Shown here in pieces: positions 30,901 through 39,962 of a stretch of 49,715 nt of DNA. The notes under the pieces were generated by a model. That model did no database searches and was not told where the DNA came from. It saw only the letters and a list, made by a program, of their open reading frames with translations. How positions within the stretch are numbered: position 1 is the stretch's first letter; the number at the start of each line of letters is the position of its first letter. Source of the stretch: Paulinella micropora. Lineage: Eukaryota; Cercozoa; Imbricatea; Euglyphida. The DNA lies in the NCBI GenBank assembly GCA_009731375.1, contig BJOX01000037.1:463542-513256 (forward strand), written 5' to 3'. The position numbers and the translations under genes are program-made.

Positions 30901-33784
30901 GCATATGCGATGAGGGAAAAGTTCCCGCACCCCCCCCATACACATTTGCATTAGGAAAAAGGGAACTACCCTGATTGCCGCCCCACTGCGGGCTCCGATT
31001 TGAGTTGGGACGTTCCCGTGAATCTGAACGCCCTCCCCGACGTCGCGGTGGAGATCGATCTCGGCTCCGCTCCGGTGACCTATCTCGATTCCGTGAATCG
31101 CGTCGTCCTCGGTCGTATCCGCCACGAACATGCCCTCCTCGATCGTATCCTCGTCGATCTCGGGCTTCATCCCTCTCGTCGTAATGACGACCGCCCGATA
31201 CATGAGTGACCTCACGATCACTACGACGATCTCTTGACCTTGAACGACTACGTCGGTTGTCAAGGTGCCCTCGATCCGACCGATCGCTCGAACTAGACGA
31301 CGAGCTCGACGAAGAACTAGCAGCCGACCTTGCTGAGGACGCATCCGATGACCCCCGTAAATTCCATGAGGGGTCCACGGATTCATTCCCGTGCCTGCCC
31401 GGGATATCTCTTCCCATAGACGCCGGTGCGTCGCCGCCATCTGAAGTGAGAGGGTTCCATACCCTGAACTTTTCCCATTCACCCTTCAAATAAGGTGCCT
31501 CACCAGGATCCGTCCATCCCTTCTGATCGTATGCCTTCCGATCACGATCCTGAAGGTTCTTGAGCTCCTGCGAATACTTATTCGTATTCAACAAGCCATG
31601 GAAGGGACCCACTGGATAGTCGTAGCGTACCTTCCTCAAGACTTCCTTCTGCACCGAGTCATCCCAGCCTTCAGGATGAAAATTCTGGCAATTGCTCTTG
31701 CACATGGCTCCCGATTTGAGCCACAAGGCTCCCGCCTTCTTCATGCACAACGGCCTATGCACCCTGGGGTTGTAGTATGACCTCTGGAACCGTTGACGAC
31801 CTTGCCCCGGCCCCCCTTGGGGTCTCTGACCATAGAACTGAGGTCCCCTGCGCGAGTACCCCTGGCCCCAATAAACTTCATCCCCGGGCTCGAATGGTCC
31901 CGCACCATCCCCTCCCCCCTGGTTCTGATTACCTTGAGTGGGAGTCCCTGACCTCGGACCCGACCACTTCCACTCATCGATGATGGTTTTCTGGACTCGA
32001 CGCATGACTTTCCCCAACACGTCTTCATCCACGTTCCATATCTCCGGACTGGCCTCAGGGGTAGACTGTCCAGTACCCTTGAGGAGGTATTCCCATACCT
32101 CTGTGTCCGTCTGAATCTCTTTCGCCATCTTAATAAAGACTTGATTGTTCAGATCGAACAATGCCACAGCCGTCAATTTGAAGGCTTCTGCAGGTGTGAG
32201 CATAATCACCATGTCCATTATCCTCTGGAACATGTAGTGGAGTACAGGCTTCTTATTCACCATCCACTTGACCTCCGCCTGCAGCTGACTGACCTCCTGT
32301 GACTTAGAGGCAAAAACATGGTAGCCCATCTTCTCTGCGAGCATCAGACCAATACTATCGACACACATGGCGTCGAACCGAGTAGACTGCAGCTTTCCCC
32401 AAAAAGCTGCCCACACCTCGCTTTGCATAAGCCATTCGTTGTCCACCGATGACTGACAACGAAAGAACCTATCAGCCACTATGGCCACATCCTCAGGCGT
32501 ATAAATGTTAGCTGAACGACAGACCCGACGTACCTCTGTCAGCCACATACGAAGCTCAGAGATATGCCTAGGAATTGCAACCTTCTGATTGTCCAGAGCA
32601 AAAGCCTTCTGGTCACCCAGAAGGCGGTCCACATCCTTCTGGTGACGTTCAATAGTACGACGTCGTTCCTCGTCGTTCTTTTCCATCTTACGGTTCCATG
32701 ACGAAACCGCAAGCTTTCGTCGTTCTGCCTGGCCATCCCAAGCCACAGCAAAATGATAAAAAGCTTTGGCCATATAAACGATGGCATCCACTACCAGCAA
32801 TCGTTCCAACGTGACGAGATTTTCAGACGATCCCGCTGTAGCCCAAGTGGGCTTTGTCCCTGAGACTGCCTTGTCCCAGAAGCCATCCATTGCGTCGAAA
32901 ATGGGCGTGAACACGTCGTCTATTGAGAGCACTTTAGCCCCAACACCACTCTTGGGCCGAAAAATAAAGTTGCCCATTGCGTGCACAGTGGGTGACACTC
33001 TGGCCCAAACCTGACTGTGAAACTGAGCAAACTTTTGCACTTCAGTCCATCTTGGATGCCCTTGATCCAAGACATCCCAAGACGGCCAACAGCCAACCAA
33101 GTCGTACACAGGCTGTCCGTGACGTTTGACAAAGTCACGAGAAAGGTCTCCAGCCATGGCAGTGGTGCCCCAGGCTTCAGCTTGGACTTGTCCCAACCTC
33201 GCTATATTGAGATCGACCATTCCCTCCGTTGATGCCATCAATCTGGACGCATCCAGCCTCTCAGGCGTCCAGTAGTGGGTCCCCATGCCCACAGCTTCTG
33301 CAATCTGAACCACCATCTCTGCTGCCACCATAACATTGGCCACTGTGGTGCGTCCGATCACAAGTGTGTCCCACACGTTCCTCGTCGAACCAGGCGAGAT
33401 AGCATTAATGCATTGTCTGACCGTCTGCAATGCCTTTGTGGACGGTAACTGGTCCGCCCAACTATCACCTGTGAGACGAAACTGCCACATCGTCTTCAAA
33501 TCGTCTTCCAGACGAGCAGAGATGAAGTGCAAAGAGGGAGGTGTTCCCCCTGTTGTCGACGAACTCGACGCTGTGAGGGCTCCTGCCCCCATAAAACGTG
33601 TACCAAGAGAGGAAGGTACCAAAGACCCACCCCCCCTAGTATACGCTGGTGTAGAATAAGGGCTGCTTGCTGTCAACATCCTCCTCCTATTCTCACGTGG
33701 TAACATATCGAAATGAGAAAGAGAAGAGAGATGTGAGAAAGCAACAAATGACACACACAGCACACACACACAACTGCTCCACAC
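24899..33784 (-). CDS. Gag-Pol polyprotein of the Ty3-type element (single frame)
   Basis: One uninterrupted frame of 2,961 codons. Residues 1 to about 650 are capsid-like. About 680-705 holds a C-x14-C-x3-C-x3-H cluster instead of the usual CCHC knuckle. About 830-930 is rich in SR/RD and RGG, followed by a Gln/Pro/Gly-rich stretch. A retropepsin-like core lies near 1,205 (NDTMASLNVLG, with LLLGLRN downstream). RT spans about 1,740-1,935 with YIDDI near 1,889. RNase H is at about 2,035-2,160 (LDTDASSYAVGA). Integrase has HHCC at about 2,425-2,462 and D, D, E near 2,494, 2,553 and 2,589, then a GPY/F-like module (KWHGPFKIV) near 2,731. The upstream ATG encodes a hydrophobic leader; MLPREN at residue 27 is an equally good start. 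No gag/pol frame change is needed. Confidence 0.93.
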   Translation of the reverse strand: MWSSCVCVLCVSFVAFSHLSSLSHFDMLPRENRRRMLTASSPYSTPAYTRGGGSLVPSSLGTRFMGAGALTASSSSTTGGTPPSLHFISARLEDDLKTMWQFRLTGDSWADQLPSTKALQTVRQCINAISPGSTRNVWDTLVIGRTTVANVMVAAEMVVQIAEAVGMGTHYWTPERLDASRLMASTEGMVDLNIARLGQVQAEAWGTTAMAGDLSRDFVKRHGQPVYDLVGCWPSWDVLDQGHPRWTEVQKFAQFHSQVWARVSPTVHAMGNFIFRPKSGVGAKVLSIDDVFTPIFDAMDGFWDKAVSGTKPTWATAGSSENLVTLERLLVVDAIVYMAKAFYHFAVAWDGQAERRKLAVSSWNRKMEKNDEERRRTIERHQKDVDRLLGDQKAFALDNQKVAIPRHISELRMWLTEVRRVCRSANIYTPEDVAIVADRFFRCQSSVDNEWLMQSEVWAAFWGKLQSTRFDAMCVDSIGLMLAEKMGYHVFASKSQEVSQLQAEVKWMVNKKPVLHYMFQRIMDMVIMLTPAEAFKLTAVALFDLNNQVFIKMAKEIQTDTEVWEYLLKGTGQSTPEASPEIWNVDEDVLGKVMRRVQKTIIDEWKWSGPRSGTPTQGNQNQGGGDGAGPFEPGDEVYWGQGYSRRGPQFYGQRPQGGPGQGRQRFQRSYYNPRVHRPLCMKKAGALWLKSGAMCKSNCQNFHPEGWDDSVQKEVLRKVRYDYPVGPFHGLLNTNKYSQELKNLQDRDRKAYDQKGWTDPGEAPYLKGEWEKFRVWNPLTSDGGDAPASMGRDIPGRHGNESVDPSWNLRGSSDASSARSAASSSSSSSSSSSDRSDRGHLDNRRSRSRSRDRRSDREVTHVSGGRHYDERDEARDRRGYDRGGHVRGGYDRGRRDSRNRDRSPERSRDRSPPRRRGGRSDSRERPNSNRSPQWGGNQGSSLFPNANVYGGGAGTFPSSHMQQAGAGAYYAGPAPGQQLPVGYGQPMQQQFYQGQPQQQVVAYGGQSYIPPAPILPAPGMPMGGGQGTVGGQMPPQQQVQGMAFGITLVDMLVNVQGKALMQVRGQGSQEAIPAPDSEVGRENKSGELPVGHGGDMVTHDLRFDDRTRVVTRGVQEATDAVALEGQDGQNEQVEDLDSHRDTLCPVMNKGTDLNVELASEALDSKYFGGYEALSADGCGPGKAELPLLFTKIFIEDVQQECIVGNDTMASLNVLGKEFIELWSREPWFRHGFRPCRLRIKGVGGMTGVSGSVMLTFLLKDGKSFSHRFWVVPAFAGGLLLGLRNLRRMHARIYTDLNVVQYGGSEVAPRYEVVPYEPLRREGQCAVAHDLDVSVSPVMRADWGWTKVVSEGTEPSVTPHIQEPVTASFFHVCTVESGDSGEASVVADNSDDKIQETEYVMTTTFGWAYRDPRDVRVVNVDCRDSAKDEAVVAAIDARLEHLYAAKAELLRGTIAGMEDAGDQHVYIDVHSTTTSHVVWNVTQHKLPVKQPKPIVEAFLKSHWDDNLFFPKGVKAIKEVLKNRLSVDDFTIVIPVGTRTEMWWQDIEDHLIDDPVPIPHRGHKLVLALRLGTKEKALAYGAKLMQREMADVRKQAFSWISGIYHRTHAMQYAIIIDHVAQLAQWRGKEETRYHGTMVREDERPIPMEDVAQLSRKASHKEIEEARIAAEKAIAEKYSTWEGTMKERDALKGILENNMEVFGPLEAGSVRGYEANFGRKLGEDVVGHRRPSRMSYHEDRMAREITQELLEKDIIEARLSEVSSPVRMAPKPDGSLRMCINYYRINKILKQIETPVPDLRKGINRLKHAKVYTTLDLKSGFWQIPLNESCRYLTAFMVGMTTYVWKVLPMGLKCSPGLFQHAMTKMLGKEYDDEATVVRLGSTEDYAFCYIDDIIMYSESMEKHVEHVQDVLRRISAFGLRLNAQKCGFAQRKIQYLGYEISEGRCAIAYEKRNYVASMPMPKTRTDLHSFISLAQYYGEFIPGFAERVAVVRKFLKQGVGDDPWPEEVTRVIAELKDEIAKDPRQGGRVLMLPDWKEQFVLDTDASSYAVGAVLQQMDKSIGQLRPVMFISRQLIPAEKEYCTRQREALAIVWAFQRLREYLWGTPNILVRTDHHNLLWLMSGDHTGRLARWQLELAEYDFTIHYIKGKRNVVPDFCSRYEDKSGQKDKAVDDLQRRNTVKEVRMAQFEFRTPGAVFAIMGHDVDLHDWEEQGAEDTKLPSGLWYHPFTHNNNQRDTRSEEVSALEAVEVAARDKCACCYSPIAREACEDILWAEARTADRKEGEDVMEGRQGAFNAVLLPKGPMCLNLEDEEKVKEEHLFQLPEAHPEKVRFQLETDTAVRLASVETFRTFTKESTEYKELREHLLNPQARPEDIDIRKLKRCLVLKDGLLWYMGKDGVYTNEEDRWLLWVPQELRTSLLIAAHHCPMQSHPGVERMTWSLRRRFWWNNLGERVKEFVKGCPHCQMAKLPYRPKMGLKGEYDITLDIFDTLHIDHVGPFPEAGTEKFKYLLTVIDRTSNYVITVPVTDVTAEVTAAALIDQVFGRIGIPRRIISDRGTSFANEVSQRIAKFFGFDWQYVTAFNPMANGKIERVHRTLKAALKTYCKNSQLNWVYVVPMFTFAVNNLASASLGGHARGVSPHQVVYGRAINTPTELLFQPDKWEPCELLGVRLRAIAEARSAIEKCRETLREVQREQEMGKYSHVEYKEGDTVLLYVPTVPKGVSIKFYNKWHGPFKIVRQTGAYNYKIAPTGARGREQIVHVRRLAKFSPYLLEDENEEQALRRIAPAFRQPPALLTRKEREEALRKQQKEEKAEARNAGQQDRSASDVKVDVKDGREIPKSSEMSDRKGTVWKKPWIAGKEVAKIDWQVDKFYLCRPHEDTVMDKDFDYFFLMQVTYVQPRTRVRAALGLAPTMHFWRSKSVIDMTRERIFAPVFRDGKIWSSGMRPSRRTMRILHHGRCK

Positions 33785-34057
33785 ACAGCTTATGAGTTAT
33801 GCTGGTGACACCTGTTTCCTCCAACCGAATACAAAACAAATGTGCGTGCTCCTACACCTCACACACAATCTGTTTCTATCCCTCTCCCCCTAAGGAGAGC
33901 TCAACTGTCTAAAGCAAAACTTGAAAAAGGTCAACAACCTTTTCTGTCGGAAATTCCGAGGTGTCAAAACCTCAAGAAAAACAAGGCAAGAAAAAGTGAG
34001 AACTTGAGCTTTTCGTGAACCTCACGAAAAGCAAAAGCAAAACCCCGTTTAATTTTT
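33785..34057 (-). other. Untranslated leader of the retrotransposon
   Basis: Non-coding 5' leader between primer binding site and polyprotein start, with A-rich and AC-repeat sequence. No open frame of note. Confidence 0.7.
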
Positions 34058-34070
34058 GTTAGTGGCTCCA
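34058..34070 (-). promoter_or_regulatory. Putative primer binding site
   Basis: On the minus strand TGGAGCCACTAAC starts 2 nt after the 5' LTR. TGG at this spot is the expected complement of a tRNA CCA end. I cannot identify the tRNA by eye. Confidence 0.6.
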
Positions 34071-34072
34071 GA

Positions 34073-34202
34073 TGTAACCGGAACAGCTACTCTGACACTT
34101 AGTCGTACCTCAACTGTAGAGGGGCAGACCAAGCATAAGAGTCAAGTAACGACAAGCCGGACAACACTTGATGCCACTATGTAATGTACGGGCCGGCCGA
34201 CA
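34073..34202 (-). repeat. LTR (5' LTR in element orientation)
   Basis: 130 bp, identical to 24251-24380. Confidence 0.92.
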
Positions 34203-34684
34203 TCCCGGTCCACGGGCACTATTCAATCGTCTTCGCAGGATATGACCTAGTTATTCCCGTTGATGTTCACGAGACGAATTTATCCCGTCTCCACTTCAAA
34301 AATTGGGTCTCCATGATGACGGAAAACAGAACAAGATTTCCCCGCTTGCCGCCCATGGATTCCTTCGCCAGACGGGAGACCCTGATTGGATCCCTAATCG
34401 GTATGCTTACCCTTTTCAGTGCCCAAAGCTCCAACCAGAGGATACTGGCCGAGTCAGTTTTACGCCTATTCGTGGAAATCAGATATTCTCGGAGTGTATT
34501 TGAAATGGCTCTATCCCGGATGGTCTCCCGAGAGGAGGTCTGGTCGGGGATAAGAACGTTATTCCGGATGTCAACCCAGTGACCAGATTGGATGGAGAAT
34601 ACGTCTTTCCGTGTGAGATGGTCGTGGGTCCCATCCAAAGTTTCCTGAACGACTCCCCAGAGCTTTTACATAACCAGCCCCTTA
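34203..34684 (+). pseudogene. Reverse-transcriptase element, 3' half, part 2
   Basis: Begins with the TCCC duplication and continues the frame interrupted at 24,250. It ends at TGA 34580-34582. The segment RTRFPRLPPMDSFARRE, followed by a long Leu-rich helical stretch, fits an RT thumb-type C-terminal region. A neighbouring frame (GDKNVIPDVNPVTRLDGEYV to a TAG near 34,690) also looks coding, so at least one more frame change probably occurs near 34,530. No endonuclease motif is seen. Confidence 0.6.
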
Positions 34685-34689
34685 TCTAG

Positions 34690-36118
34690 TAACTGACGAT
34701 CAGCAATATTACATGTATGAAGACGACGGGTGGGGTTAGTGTCTCAAAGAGTTGGTTCCCGTTTCCCTTGGCCTCAGGATACGATTCCTGGGGCCCCTCA
34801 ATTTAGTCACTCAACTTACAGCTACGGATATCGATCCGAGTATCGCTACGTTGGAATGCGATGGGACTTTCTACAGCCGAATCGGCGATGCAATTGTGGG
34901 ACTTTCTACAACCTTTCTCTTCTTGTTTGGTTAGTTAGGGTTTTTTTCCGCTATTCTATCCTCTCTCTCTTCTCTCTATCTTTACTCGGTAACCATGTAT
35001 CCTTTACCATAGTTATTTATATATCTTTTATTGGGATTTTCCTCTTCCCTCAAATATTTTATTATTATTATCTATTGTTTATATTTTTTACTCCTTATCC
35101 ATTTTTTATTAATCTTTTCATTTTTTTCTCCCGTTATATTATCTCGCCATCCATATCTTTCGTTCTAGTTCATCTTTTCAAGTTCCATACTTATTATGTA
35201 TTCTGTCAAGGTTTTTTCCAACTTATTTTTTCCATTTATCACGTCTTTCCCATAATTTTTGTCAACAAGTCGTTACTGTAGCAGACCGACCGGGCCGAGC
35301 TACTATTCTGTGAAAAATATTGGCTGACGGCATACGATTGCCAATTTTCTCGTAAGGTAAAATACCACCCGGTGACCGAAACCGCTTCTTGGAAGCGAGC
35401 ACAGCAATCCTCACAAAAGGCATACGATTGTCTTTGAGCAAGAAAGGGAGCGAGGATCGAACGATCGGTCCTTTGATCTTTCATATTTTCTATTAAGCAT
35501 TGTATGGTTATTAATATTAAATAAAATAATGATGAATGATGGACCTAACCTTGGATTCTTGAAAAATAAAGTCTGGAAAAATTATGCCGGCCCACCCGGT
35601 ATATAATAGCAATACTTATCGTTCATTGTCAAACTTCGGTCTGTCGGTTATCATTGGTCTGGAGTCGGATTACGGAGTCACCCCCTACTTTCAAGGTATT
35701 CCTCAGTCTTCATATCGTTAGGACAGTCACCTTAGATGATCGGTTATTAAATATCGGACGGTATTGTACTATTCAAGTGTAACACTGCCACGGATCCGGA
35801 GTCCGACCGCCGCCGCTAATAAAATCAACAGCGGGGTATGGAAATTTTCCATATTAATAGTTTTCGGAAATTTTCAGAGCAAAAACGGTGTCGATAGAAA
35901 AAGCATGGGGCGGGAATTTTTGATGATGCGCTTCTTGGGTGTGTATGCTTTTTCTTCACTCGGACATTTTGGTTACAGGCACGGTGTATCACACTGCAGA
36001 CATGCAGGGGAAATGATTTTCTTGAGCTGGGGGGCTACTAATGAGCTTTTTTGTAGCGGGGCTTGGGTTGACTCAGGTTAAGTATTAACGACAAGGATTC
36101 TGAATCACAATCATATTA
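34690..36118. other. No gene recognised
   Basis: T-rich sequence at 34,930-35,270 and unremarkable sequence after it. The short frames lack domains. The first 250 bp may be the 3' end of the broken RT element. Confidence 0.5.
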
Positions 36119-36530
36119 CCAAAGATATTCAAGTGGAGACATTTTTATTACAAGTATGTATAAAAAGATTTTTTTATTAAAAAAGTTTTTTTTTTAAAGT
36201 TTGTTTTCAAAAAAAATTTTTTTAATAAAAAAAGATTATAATTGAATAAAAAGTTCAAACTTTAGAAAACGTTTAAGCTTTAAAAAAAGTTAAAAGCGTT
36301 AACTTCTTTTTTTTTACAGTGTATTTTTTTGTGTGTGTACACAATATTACAATACAATACACGTACAATATACAATATTGTATTGTACAATATTGTATTG
36401 TACATGTACAATATTATTAAAATTTTATTTTCATACAATATAATTTGTAATAACCGTATGATACAATGCATAATTTAAAACAGTATTGTACAATAACGAC
36501 TGGCAAACTGTATTGTACAGTATTATACTC
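36119..36530. repeat. AT-rich repeat, left arm
   Basis: It starts CCAAAGATATTCAAGTGGAG and then has many AAAAAAGTT/AACTTTTTT motifs and TACAATATTGTATTGTAC palindromes. Its first 22 bp recur, inverted and with one mismatch, at about 44069-44090. The body resembles 43.65-44.08 kb. Confidence 0.6.
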
Positions 36531-36606
36531 AAATGATTATTGAAGACAACGAGTGATGGATCATTTAATTTAAATACACTAGTCAGCGCTGACACCACCG
36601 GTAGCA

Positions 36607-36607
<1 letters not shown>

Positions 36608-36655
<48 letters not shown>

Positions 36656-36834
36656 TCTCCCCCCCCCCCCCCCCNNNNNNNNNNNNNNNNNNNNNNNNNN
36701 NNNNNNNNNNNNNNNNNNNNNNNNNNNNNNNNNNNNNNNNNNNNNNNNNNNNNNNNNNNNNNNNNNNNNNNNNNNNNNNNNNNNNNNNNNNNNNNNNNNN
36801 NNNNNNNNNNNNNNNNNNCCCCCCCCCCCCCCCC
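36608..36834. repeat. (TC)n, poly-C and gap
   Basis: (TC)n at 36608-36650, poly-C, the 144-N gap, then poly-C again. Confidence 0.95.
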
Positions 36835-36875
36835 CCTCTCTGTCTCTCTCTAATCGTTCTGAACCACTTCCTGCA

Positions 36876-37340
36876 TTACGGGAATGTCCAGGTCGTCGAG
36901 ATGCTTTTGGATATCCTTTTGCACGTTTTTGGGAATTTTGCCCCCAGACGTGAGTTCGATATCGATATCAAAGGATTGACTTCACTCCACTCGTACACAT
37001 CCCGCACTGCTTTCTTCTCCTTTCCAACACCCCGTTCAAATTTCCAACGCTCGTTGGCACTGCCTGCCTCACCCAGTCGCCTGACTGGCCCATAAGTGCC
37101 GGTAAGGGTGTTAAAATTAGCATCATATGTGCCATACATAATCAATTTCACCATACCCTCACCATCCTCAAGCCAGAACTTTTTCTATCCTACCTAAATT
37201 CCATGCCCTGACTGCATTTTTTTCCTCAAAATACCGCTCTACCTCTTCCTTTCCTTCCGCCTCCACTAATGCGGCCCAAGTCCCGTAATGGGTGGCCAAC
37301 CTTCCAAATCCGATCTGTCGGCTCCCGCACGACTAGCTTA
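36876..37340 (-). CDS. 3' exons of the RING gene or a separate gene, function unclear
   Basis: Minus-strand coding-like segments. From about 37,320 to 37,170 a frame reads FGRLATHYGTW...KEEVERYFEEKNAVRAW, which resembles a WGR-type domain (a WGR-like core followed by F...F..K....W). From 37154 a second frame reads GTYGPVRRLGEAGSANERW...KEKKAVRDVYEW, with similar spacing, so the domain may be repeated. The family call is weak. The segments follow the RING gene's tandem exons on the same strand, separated by (GA)n and poly-A, and could be its continuation. Confidence 0.35.
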
Positions 37341-37382
37341 TAGGTGATCCGGATCCAGGCGCCGCCGCAAGAACTTCCTATT

Positions 37383-37383
<1 letters not shown>

Positions 37384-37464
<81 letters not shown>

Positions 37465-37528
37465 AAAAAGAAAAGAAAAAAGTGAACAAGCTTGAACATT
37501 CAGAATCTGCTGCAAAAAAAAGAAAGAA

Positions 37529-37566
<38 letters not shown>
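37384..37566. repeat. Poly-A (about 78) and (GA)n
   Basis: A79-like run at 37384-37462 with small interruptions after it, then (GA)n at about 37531-37565. The poly-A sits on the plus strand, so it is not the tail of the minus-strand gene. Confidence 0.9.
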
Positions 37567-37567
<1 letters not shown>

Positions 37568-38276
37568 CTTCACAAACTTCTGCTTCATGTATTTCTTCAG
37601 AAATGCCATTCGCTCTGGCTTCGACATCATGTGCTGGTAAAATGCCAATGGCCCCTCACACATAAAAAAGGAACACATATTAATATTACAGCGCTAGCTC
37701 GCTGCACAGCACAGACATCTACACTCACACACAGAAAGGTGTTTACCGCATCCGATGCAATCGACATCGATATCGCAGCCGCTACCTCGCCCTGCCCCTG
37801 ACACATAAAAAAGCAACATAATATTACAGCTCGCGACTCATCGTTGCACAACACAAACATCTACACTCACACAGCAAGGGGATTACCGCTTTCAAGGACA
37901 TCGAGGTCGCAGTGGCCGCCACCTCGCCCTGCCCCTGACACATCAAAAAGGAACATATTATTAAGATGATATTACAGCTCGTTGCCTAGCACAGACATCT
38001 ACACTCACACACAGAAAGGGTTTTACCGCATCCGAGGACGTCAACATCGCAAGTGCCGGCACCTTGCCCTGCCCCGGACACATCAAAAAGGAACATATTA
38101 TTACAGCTCGCGACTCATCGTTGCACAGCACAAACATCTACACTCACACACAGCAAGGGGTTTACAGCTTCCGAGGACGTCGACATCGCAGTGGCCGCCA
38201 CCTCGCCCTGCCCCTGACACATCAAAAAGGAACATAATATTACACTTCGTTGCCTAGCACAGACATCTACACTCAC
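37568..38276 (-). repeat. Tandemly duplicated exon-intron unit, four copies plus last exon
   Basis: Period about 140 bp. On the minus strand each unit is an exon starting GGGCAGGGCGAGGT and ending before GTAAACC-like sequence, then an intron ending ...CCTTTTTGATGTGTCAG. Exons: 38166-38213 (48 nt), 38027-38074 (48), 37887-37934 (48), 37747-37797 (51), and a different last exon near 37568-37654 (SKPERMAFLKKYMKQKFVK). All are in phase 0, so any number can be included. The acceptor of the second unit is CG instead of AG, which predicts skipping. A second donor, GTGAGT, 18 nt downstream in three introns, would lengthen the exon in frame. Confidence 0.7.
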
Positions 38277-39044
38277 AGGTTTAGCCTCAGGCTTGAGTTT
38301 CTTGGTCAGTAGGCGTTCGTACGAGTCAGCCATACGTTTGGCTTTTGCTCTTTTGTCTTCCGGCTGAGGCACTGGTGTCGATGTCGGAACTGGGATACTT
38401 TCTTGTTCTTGACTACTCTGTGCCTCTGCTTTGGCTTCTTTTAAAGACTGCTGAATTGCCGCGATGAGTTGCTGCTCCTCCAGGCTCTGCCCGCCACCTC
38501 CACTGACCTTGCCAGACAGCAGGTCCTCCGCCAAAGCTGTCACGTATTCATCATCCTGCTGCCTGATGAGAGCTGCCGCACTGGATTCCGACTTTCCCTC
38601 TGCCTCTCCTAGCTCTGGCTTGACGCGTATCGAACCGTCCACCTGCCTTGGCTCTCGCTTCACGCGCGCGCGAAATGAACCTTCCGCATACTTACTAATC
38701 CGGTGCCATGCACGGTCAATCTCTGCGCTCAAGTCCGTCTCAGAATCATCGGAAGCAATCGCTGTGTACTCCCGGGGCCCCCAATGAACTTTGTGGTGCC
38801 CATACTTGTAAGACGTCATGTACGAACAACCTGGCCCTTTGCATAAGGGGCAAGTGGTATCGACATCCTGCTCATGCTGCCTCTGCCACCAATCGCCGAT
38901 GCACTTGCGATGAAAAGAGTTATTACAACAAAGTAACAGAGCCTGTCGATCAGCAGGGGCACGAACCTCTTTATATTCTATGTCACTTATTGGTGTGATA
39001 CAAATGCGACAATCAATATCGGGCTCGGAAAAAGACCTGGCCAT
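38277..39044 (-). CDS. RING-finger, UIM-containing protein (E3 ligase-like)
   Basis: The 768-nt exon (256 codons) from ATG 39044 to a GTGAGT donor after 38277 leaves phase 0. Residues 12-69 form a RING-H2-like domain: CRIC, then CCNNSFHRKCIGDWW, then CPLC. RING proteins bind E2 enzymes and transfer ubiquitin. A ubiquitin-interacting motif follows near residues 190-205 (EEQQLIAAIQQSLKEA, with the Ala-x3-Ser core and acidic start). The rest is Pro/Ser/Lys-rich. The exon then splices into the duplicated 48-nt exons. Upstream coding-like sequence in another frame (39048-39852) may be a 5' part of the same gene, so the ATG at 39044 could be internal. Confidence 0.65.
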
Positions 39045-39047
39045 GCT

Positions 39048-39852
39048 TTGTGCACCCTGAGATGCCCCTCCCTCTTGACAACGACAGCGGACGGGACGGA
39101 CGAAGAGACAAAGGGTGCGGGCAATGACGCAGAGCGCAACGGCAACGACGCAGTGCGCAACGGCAATGACGCAGACTCATCGCGCAACGGAGGCGGAGGC
39201 GAAGACGAGTTCGCAGAAGAGCGCACTAGGGCAGGTGCCGACTGGGCAGGCGATAAAGAAGTAGAGCGCAGCGGCGACGCAGACGAGTTCGCAGAAGAGC
39301 GCACTAGGGCAGGTGCCGACTGGGCAGGCGATAAAGAAGTAGAGCGCAGCGGCGACGCCTGAGAGCGCCTTGCTGCCCGCGCAGAAGCAACAGCTCGTTC
39401 CCTAGGTAACCCGTAGACATCATCGAGCATAGGCTCCACATCGGGATTGTGTTCAAGCCTGAGCTTGGGCTGCCCGGCGATTGAACTGCGGCTACGTGAG
39501 CCCGAAGAAGTTGACTCACCAATTTACGACTAAGCTGATGAAATGCCGGCCTCCAGTCGGGTCGAGCCTCAGTGACCGGATTGATCCGATCCATAGCTCG
39601 CGCGGTTGCAGCTGAGTTCCATGTATTCCTACCCCTGGCCGCTTGGCTGTCCTCGCGACCACTCATGAGCCTCTCTACCAACTGCCTACCCACTGCCTGG
39701 GGAATAGGAATATTTTGTTCTGCCAGCTGACGCCAGTTTGTGTTCTCAGGCAATCCCAGAGTTTGTAAAAACTCCCTACCCATTTGCCGATAATGCTCTT
39801 CCACCGCGGGACCCACCCTATCACGTTCTCTAGGTTGTCTGCCATTAAACAT
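39048..39852 (-). CDS. Upstream coding segment of the RING locus, frame-broken
   Basis: One frame from ATG 39852 (right after a GTAG acceptor) reads GRQPRERDRVGPAVEEHYRQ and is coding-like to about 39,520. Another frame from there reads AGQPKLRLEHNPDVEPMLDD and then two copies of a Ser/Pro/Ala-rich unit (ASPLRSTSLSPAQSAPALV). The duplicated unit is exact at DNA level (about 39204-39280 and 39281-39356). No recognised domain. The frame change near 39,520 may be an indel; a GTGAGT...GCAG mini-intron there does not restore frame. It is probably 5' coding sequence of the RING gene. Confidence 0.45.
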
Positions 39853-39857
39853 CTACA

Positions 39858-39926
39858 TCAATAAAGGGCAAGGCAAAAAAAAAAACAAAAAAAAAACAAA
39901 AAAAAAAAAAAAAAAAAAATAAAAGG

Positions 39927-39962
<36 letters not shown>

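Larger units (their letters stand above)
24251..34202 (-). mobile_element. Ty3-type LTR retrotransposon, 9,952 bp, apparently recent
   Basis: A complete element in minus orientation has two 130-bp LTRs identical over their full length (24251-24380 and 34073-34202). They are bounded by TGT and ACA, with a 4-bp TCCC target duplication. The domain order inside is capsid-like, protease, RT, RNase H, integrase, which is the Ty3/Gypsy order. Identical LTRs point to a recent insertion or recent gene conversion. It interrupts a reverse-transcriptase reading frame, and excision of the element plus one TCCC restores that frame. Confidence 0.93.

Noticed and set aside
28610-31490. Plus-strand open frames within the retrotransposon, such as those near 29,282 and 30,571
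   Set aside because: Antisense shadows of the gag-pol frame; low-complexity composition and no domains.
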